From NCBI GenBank assembly GCA_963514095.1, contig OY741265.1:24179090-24243089 (forward strand): a stretch of DNA of 64,000 nt. The letters are read 5' to 3'. Positions 59,034 through 64,000 of this stretch are shown here, piece after piece. Position 1 is the first letter of the stretch. The number at the start of each line of letters is the position of its first letter. Below the pieces are notes generated by a model. It had not been told where the DNA came from. It did not search any database and saw only the letters and a program-made list of their open reading frames with translations. Source of the stretch: Eutrigla gurnardus (Eukaryota; Chordata; Actinopteri; Perciformes; Triglidae). A program made the translations under genes and the position numbers.

Positions 59034-59740
59034 TCTATGTGTGTGTCAGAGCTGGAGCAGATCAGTGAGATGAGAGGGAAGTGTAAGCTGTCATATTCTA
59101 GGTGAGATGTGGGTTCATGCGGAGGTTAGACTTTTCTCAGGGGTCTGGTGAACCTGCTGAATGAGAGATGTAAAAAACATAAAGAGAGGAGAAGATAGAC
59201 AGATTAACACTGTCCTGCCAACTAACCCTCCCTGCAGGCCCTGTGTATGAAGGCATGTGTGTGTGCGTGTTCATCAAAGTTTAATTCATGCAAGGCTATC
59301 CAAGACCTATAGCAAAATCAATAAAGTATATCAATGAATTCACCCTATAGTCTTCTGTGCATTAAGTCATTAGGTCATAACATAGTTGACTGAATATTAA
59401 GGAGGACGTGTCCCCCTCGAAAATACGCATTTTTTCTTGTTTTGACTTGGTTTTCTGGTGAATGACGAGAAAAAAGTGGTTTCCCTTAAAAATAGTATTT
59501 CTGGAACTGGTGGATAACTTTTAATGGCATACAAGTAGTTAACAATAGTGTAAGCGACGTCATTGCTTCTAGTTGGACACTGAATCTACTGATTGAATAA
59601 TGTCTACCTGTTATTTACACACCGCGAGGGAGACGCATTTTCACATTTTCACTTGAACACTTAATGAGATACATCAGTCCACCCAACGTTCATACAAATT
59701 TCTGCAACTCTTACAGAACAGAGAAACTAACAAACAGATG
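59034..59740. other. No gene seen
   Basis: No recognisable feature. Confidence 0.45.
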
Positions 59741-59749
59741 AATGGAGGG

Positions 59750-61760
59750 AGACCAGACTCCACTTTCTCCGCTGCTTGCACATACACAAATATATCACTT
59801 TTATTTCCTGGACTTCCTGCCCTCACTCCCGACCGCCATAAAAAAAGAATGGTGCTGCATGTGGGCGCCAATGACACATCCCACTGGGAGTCTGAATTCA
59901 CCAAAAGATGATTTTTAAAGAACTGTGGAAAGCCTGTTTTTATTCATGTATTTAGTCGTGGAGCTGTGCGTTTTAGTCATATCCACAGCTTGCACACATG
60001 CTGATTCGACAGCTTGGATTTTACTGATGACATTAACTTATTCTGGGATCAGGCTCATCCTTCAAAAAGAGTCGGGATCCATCCCAAAAAGCGGGGTCAC
60101 CAAATGCTGTCGGCTAATATTCAGCATACAATCTCAGTCCTCTCCACGTGCATGACTATTTACTCAGCAAACACCGACACATCCCTCTTCCTCTCCTGTT
60201 TCATGAAAGGTATCTGGCACTCGCCCCTCAAATTGTGCTCCCCCGGCATTGCCTCTCTCACAGGTCCATTTCCCCATCCTAACAGGTCAGATGCCGGTAC
60301 GTGACAAAGGTATGGTAAAAGGACTGGCATTTATACAGCACACACATTCACACGCCGATGGCACAGCCTTTGGGGGCAATTTGGGGTCCAGTTTGCCCAA
60401 GGACAATTCAGCATGCGGACTGGAGGGGCCGGGATTCGAACCACTGATCTTCTGGCTGGAGGACGACTCGCTGTACTTCTATGCATGCATACCATAAACC
60501 TTCTAACACAGTTTTCTAATGTTTTTTAAAACTTTTTAAAAAGTGAAATGCTTTTTACTCTGGATGACCGCTGTAATCTCAGTGATCAGCAGCTTGCCGG
60601 CCATTTGGACTCCACTTGCACCGATATCCTGGACTCCATTTTTGGCCAGGGCTCTGAACGATACTACCCTCAGACTTGTATGTACAGCAGCTGAGAGAAA
60701 GTGGAAGAAGGGCAAGCTCTGTGCCTCCTTAGGAATTTAATGTAATTGATTAGAAAAACCAGCTTAAACTTAGTTTTTATCTAATCTTGTCTCCTGTAAC
60801 AGTCATAGGCCTCAGGTTCTTTTTCATGTTTTAAATTATCTTATAAACCCCTGTGATACAGACAAACGCCCACACTCTGTGAAAACTTTCTCACATTTTT
60901 TATTGACAAGATCTTTTCTCTTAGGTCTTCACCCACTCCATTCGCCCCTGACCCTATGTCTCTCCTCTTTACCCAGCAGTCTTTGATCAGTTTCAGTCAG
61001 TTTTAAGTCAGGAGTTTTTATTCAGTTGCAATAATTTTACATAGCCCCGGTATTTGTTAAAAGTTTAAGTCTAGACTCAAATCACAACATTGTACTGAAT
61101 CATCGGGTAGGCATTAAAGGCATCACACTCAAATGTTTCCAGTCATACCTGACGGATAGGACTTTCTTAGTTCACCTAGGTTAATAGCACTTACTTGTGG
61201 GATCCCTCAAGGCTCTGTCTTGGGCCCTATCCCCTTCTTGTTGTATATGTTGCCCTTGGGGTCAATTTTTGAGAAACATAACATTGACTTTCATTGCTTT
61301 GGACATGATGTATACATCTTTTTGCCTTTAAAATCTAAGAGTAAATATTCATTGCAGCCTTTGCTCAACTGACATAGACTTGGAAGGTTTAATACGTTCA
61401 TAATCTCAATGAAAATAAGACCAATACCATTATGTTTGGACAACCTGACCTACTGGATGACTCAGTCTTCTTCGTCCTTTAGCTTCTCACATTCAACCGT
61501 TTGTTAATAATCTTGGCATGATCTTTGACTCCACCTTCAAATTCGATAATCAAAGAGTTGAGTTGAAGACTTTTTGAATACCTCTCTAATTTTAGGCTCT
61601 GTTGTGCTGTATCTATTTTAATCCTGTTATGTTATCACTGTTTCCGTCTGTTTGTATTGTTTGCTTTGTATATATCTGCATCTTATGCTTGTTCAGCACT
61701 TTAGTCAACTGTGGTTGTTTTTAAATGTGCTATGCAAATAAAGTTTGACCTTACATGACA
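59750..61760 (+). pseudogene. L2/CR1-type LINE relic (ORF1 esterase, ORF2 RT, 3' tail)
   Basis: Order follows a fish L2-type LINE. The ORF1 SGNH-esterase block MVLHVGANDTSHWESEFTKR (59,849-59,908, then a stop) is followed by a C-terminal esterase block GIHPKKRGHQMLSANIQHT (about 60,070-60,130; the usual Asp before GIHP is Val). The ORF2 linker LNDTT followed by AERKWKKGK lies at about 60,655-60,720. The reverse-transcriptase core CGIPQGSVLGP (about 61,197) is followed by FHCFGHDVYIFLPLK, where the catalytic YADD box has become FGHD. The tail has GCACTTTAGTCAACTGTGGT and AAATGTGCTATGCAAATAAA. The endonuclease domain is missing. Many stops and frameshifts; dead. Confidence 0.7.
60311..60481 (-). 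mobile_element. SINE-like fish repeat inside the LINE relic
   Basis: TATGGTAAAAGGACTGGCAT, CACACGCCGATGGCACAGCC and GGACTGGAGGGGCCGGGATT followed by CGAACC match a common fish repeat whose tRNA-like B-box reads on the minus strand (GGTTCGAATCCC). Internally deleted. Confidence 0.55.
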
Positions 61761-62819
61761 TGACTTGTTATAAAGAGTAGATGAGGTTGCTTGGCCCTAG
61801 AAATCTTTTAAATGGGATGTTGAAAAAGCAGGTCGATAAGCAGGAGTTGTGTAGAAAAAATTAACGAAAAAGTTTATTGAAACAAAAGGGCCAAAATGAA
61901 ACCCAGATCACATAGAATAATTAACATACCATTGCTACAAGAGCTCTAAGTCACTGCTGGTATTTCTACGTACAGCCATATTTACAAAATACACACAAAA
62001 TACAAGAGAATGTTGTTTACTGCAGAACAATCTTACCCATCTTCCTACATCTTAGCAGCACCCAGTAGTTCCCTGCTAAGAGGACATCATGAGGCAACTT
62101 TGTTAACATTCTGCTTGATTGATCAGCTGATCACAACATCCCAGGCAGCATATTAAAAAAATCTCATGGACCTGTGGAAGAAAACTCTTCAGGTCCAATT
62201 CTGTGGCTGGTTCAAATGAGGTTTAATCACTGACAGTGGAGAAAAGAAATTCACAGTGTGTCTATGAAGATCCAGTCTGTCGAATGGCTTGGCCGAGTTG
62301 GATTTATACAGAACATGCCAGAGAACAAAAGGGAAGGCGTCATGAGTGGATTTGCGTTGAATCAACACATGTCTCTCTGCAGAGGAAGAGACATCTGTTG
62401 ATATCTACAAGGTGTGACCGTTCTCGGGAGAGCTAGACGATGTCACTACAGGGGTCACTCATCGGGCCTTGATCAATGTATTTGAGACAGAGACCATTCA
62501 GGAAGAGGGAAAGATCAAAGAGTCTTTTCATCAAGACGGCAAGGGTTAACACAATGGAAAACAGCTCAGCAGGACATTTGATGTTTATACCAAAACCAAA
62601 TAAGAAATGTAAGGTAACACAATTTCTTCTACAGACCCATAAGACAATAAACAGGCATGTGTGCTCTCTACAGCTCAACAGATAAGGTATCAAAGAAACT
62701 GAAACCCTGGACTGAAATCAACATTTAAGCAAACACAACACACTGTAAATGTTGGGATACATGGCATTGACTTCAAATACACAGTGGCTTTCGAAAATAA
62801 ACATTTGTCTTCAGAGGAA
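61761..62819. other. No gene seen
   Basis: Short ORFs only. Confidence 0.45.
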
Positions 62820-63035
62820 GTAATGTAATGTGGCAATTGAGATTCATGATTATAATGTTTACAGAGATAATAAATGAAGCGAGAAAGAGGGTCATTTTCT
62901 CATGCGATCAGTAACATGCAAGTTATTTTTGCAACCAGAAAAGTCACCCCCAGATGGCCAGTAGAGAGAAATGCAAGTTTAAGGTACTTCTGCATTCTCT
63001 TCCTTTTTTTGAAGTGAAGGAACACTTACCCAACC
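62820..63035 (+). repeat. Dispersed teleost repeat 'F1', 3' portion
   Basis: AATGTTTACAGAGATAATAA, GAGGGTCATTTTCTCATGCG and AGTCACCCCCAGATGGCCAG are the family's 3' half. Confidence 0.6.
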
Positions 63036-64000
63036 TGCATTATCCAACACCTGAAACTTCACTTCGACTTTTAGGATATGCCTATGTTTAGCAGGTGGGA
63101 GGGAACCGTCAGCATGCACATCCATATATGAATGAACCCACTTGTGTACAAAAATATACCATCAGAACATTTCAATTCATATGGAGAATACTTAGCCTAG
63201 GACAATAATGACAGACAAAACGAGGTTACCATTGCAATGTTTTCTTTAATCGCTCTCTGCCGAGAAACAATAAAGATGCCAACGCACAGCAGACAGGCAA
63301 TGGTTGGCTTTACTTTGTGAAACCAGACGTAGGTTGGCATCCCATGAGAGACAGGCGAGTCCTGGTTTAAAGAAAAGACTCTTTGATTCAGAAAGGATTT
63401 TTCAGAATTTTGTAAAGGATTACAATGCCTTTGAAAGACAATATGTGAGGGAGTGGAAGTTGCTTTCCGACTGCCTCTCCATCCCTAAACACTATTATTT
63501 GTTTATCAAATAAAAAAGCGCTGTCTACTGCTCTCCCTCTCCCTGTGATTTCAAAGTGTGCCAATTTTTTTGTTTCTCCAGAGTGATGAAACATATCAAA
63601 TGCCGGGAGATCAGAGAGGCAAAAAGGTTTGAGTTACTATGATGAAACAATCACCGATTAAAGTCAGTTCGGCGTGTCCTGCTACTTGTGAGTGATTTTT
63701 TTGAGTGAATTCACATCAGGACGAACGGAGAGGGGCAGAACGGGAAAGGAAAGGCTCTCCCTCAGCACACACCAGCTTAATGAATAGCTCTTCCCATCTG
63801 ACAAAGACCTTAACAAACACATTTGCATATTTGTACACAAGCAGACACACACATACAGGCATACAAAACTAAATCCTCAGCTTGTTATTCCACCAACGAC
63901 GCGGTAACAGAGGGATGTCACTCCAAAAGGGTGAAGAAAAAGAAAACTCATTTGCTCCAGCCCCTTTGAAAGGTTTTTTTTTCCATTTTGTATTTGTCCA
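63036..64000. other. No gene seen
   Basis: An ATTTGCAT octamer lies near 63,821, but no gene or repeat is recognised up to the window end. Confidence 0.45.

Overview
The window reads as intergenic DNA from a ray-finned (teleost) fish. The evidence is dense (CA/TG)n microsatellites, dinucleotide and poly-C tracts, and a typical teleost mix of mobile elements: tRNA-derived SINEs, L2/CR1-, R4- and L1/Tx1-like LINE relics, Tc1 and PIF/Harbinger relics, many MITEs and one young Ty3/gypsy LTR element. Nothing in it is bacterial and there are no operons. The species cannot be fixed from the sequence.

Host genes are almost absent. At the left edge a CpG-rich promoter (about 440-660) carries two CCAAT boxes read on the minus strand. 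Below it is a minus-strand first coding exon encoding MSRPV(R), followed at once by a splice donor. This matches the start and exon phase of NUCKS1, so the window is probably the upstream flank of a nucks1 gene running off the left end. A second CpG island (about 57,780-58,160) and a small GC-box/CCAAT block (about 28,150-28,350) are possible promoters of unknown genes. A homeodomain-site-rich, repeat-free block (about 32,080-32,470) looks like a candidate conserved enhancer.

Layout: 1-660 nucks1 promoter/exon 1; 2.2-8.3 kb TTAA-flanked elements and old repeats; 9-19 kb mostly microsatellites with one perfect foldback MITE; 19.5-23.3 kb MITEs, a SINE and a LINE relic; 25.3-27.1 kb a broken HARBI1-type transposase holding a LINE fragment; 33-34.6 kb a SINE and a LINE 3' end; 34,639-39,436 a complete gypsy element (237-bp LTRs, TCCAC target duplication) with one long Gag-Pol frame broken by a stop codon and by loss of an integrase catalytic Asp; 39.9-48 kb a dense transposon graveyard including a three-deep nest; 48.9-49.4 kb a 41-bp minisatellite built from the inside of a SINE; 49.5-57 kb almost featureless; 59.8-61.8 kb a decayed L2-type LINE with ORF1 esterase and ORF2 reverse transcriptase remnants.

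The most interesting material is structural: two tandem arrays that each grew out of a different part of the same SINE family, nested insertions with readable target duplications, a possible tiny spliced transcription unit inside a DNA transposon, and a pair of interleaved perfect inverted repeats at 27,128-27,193.
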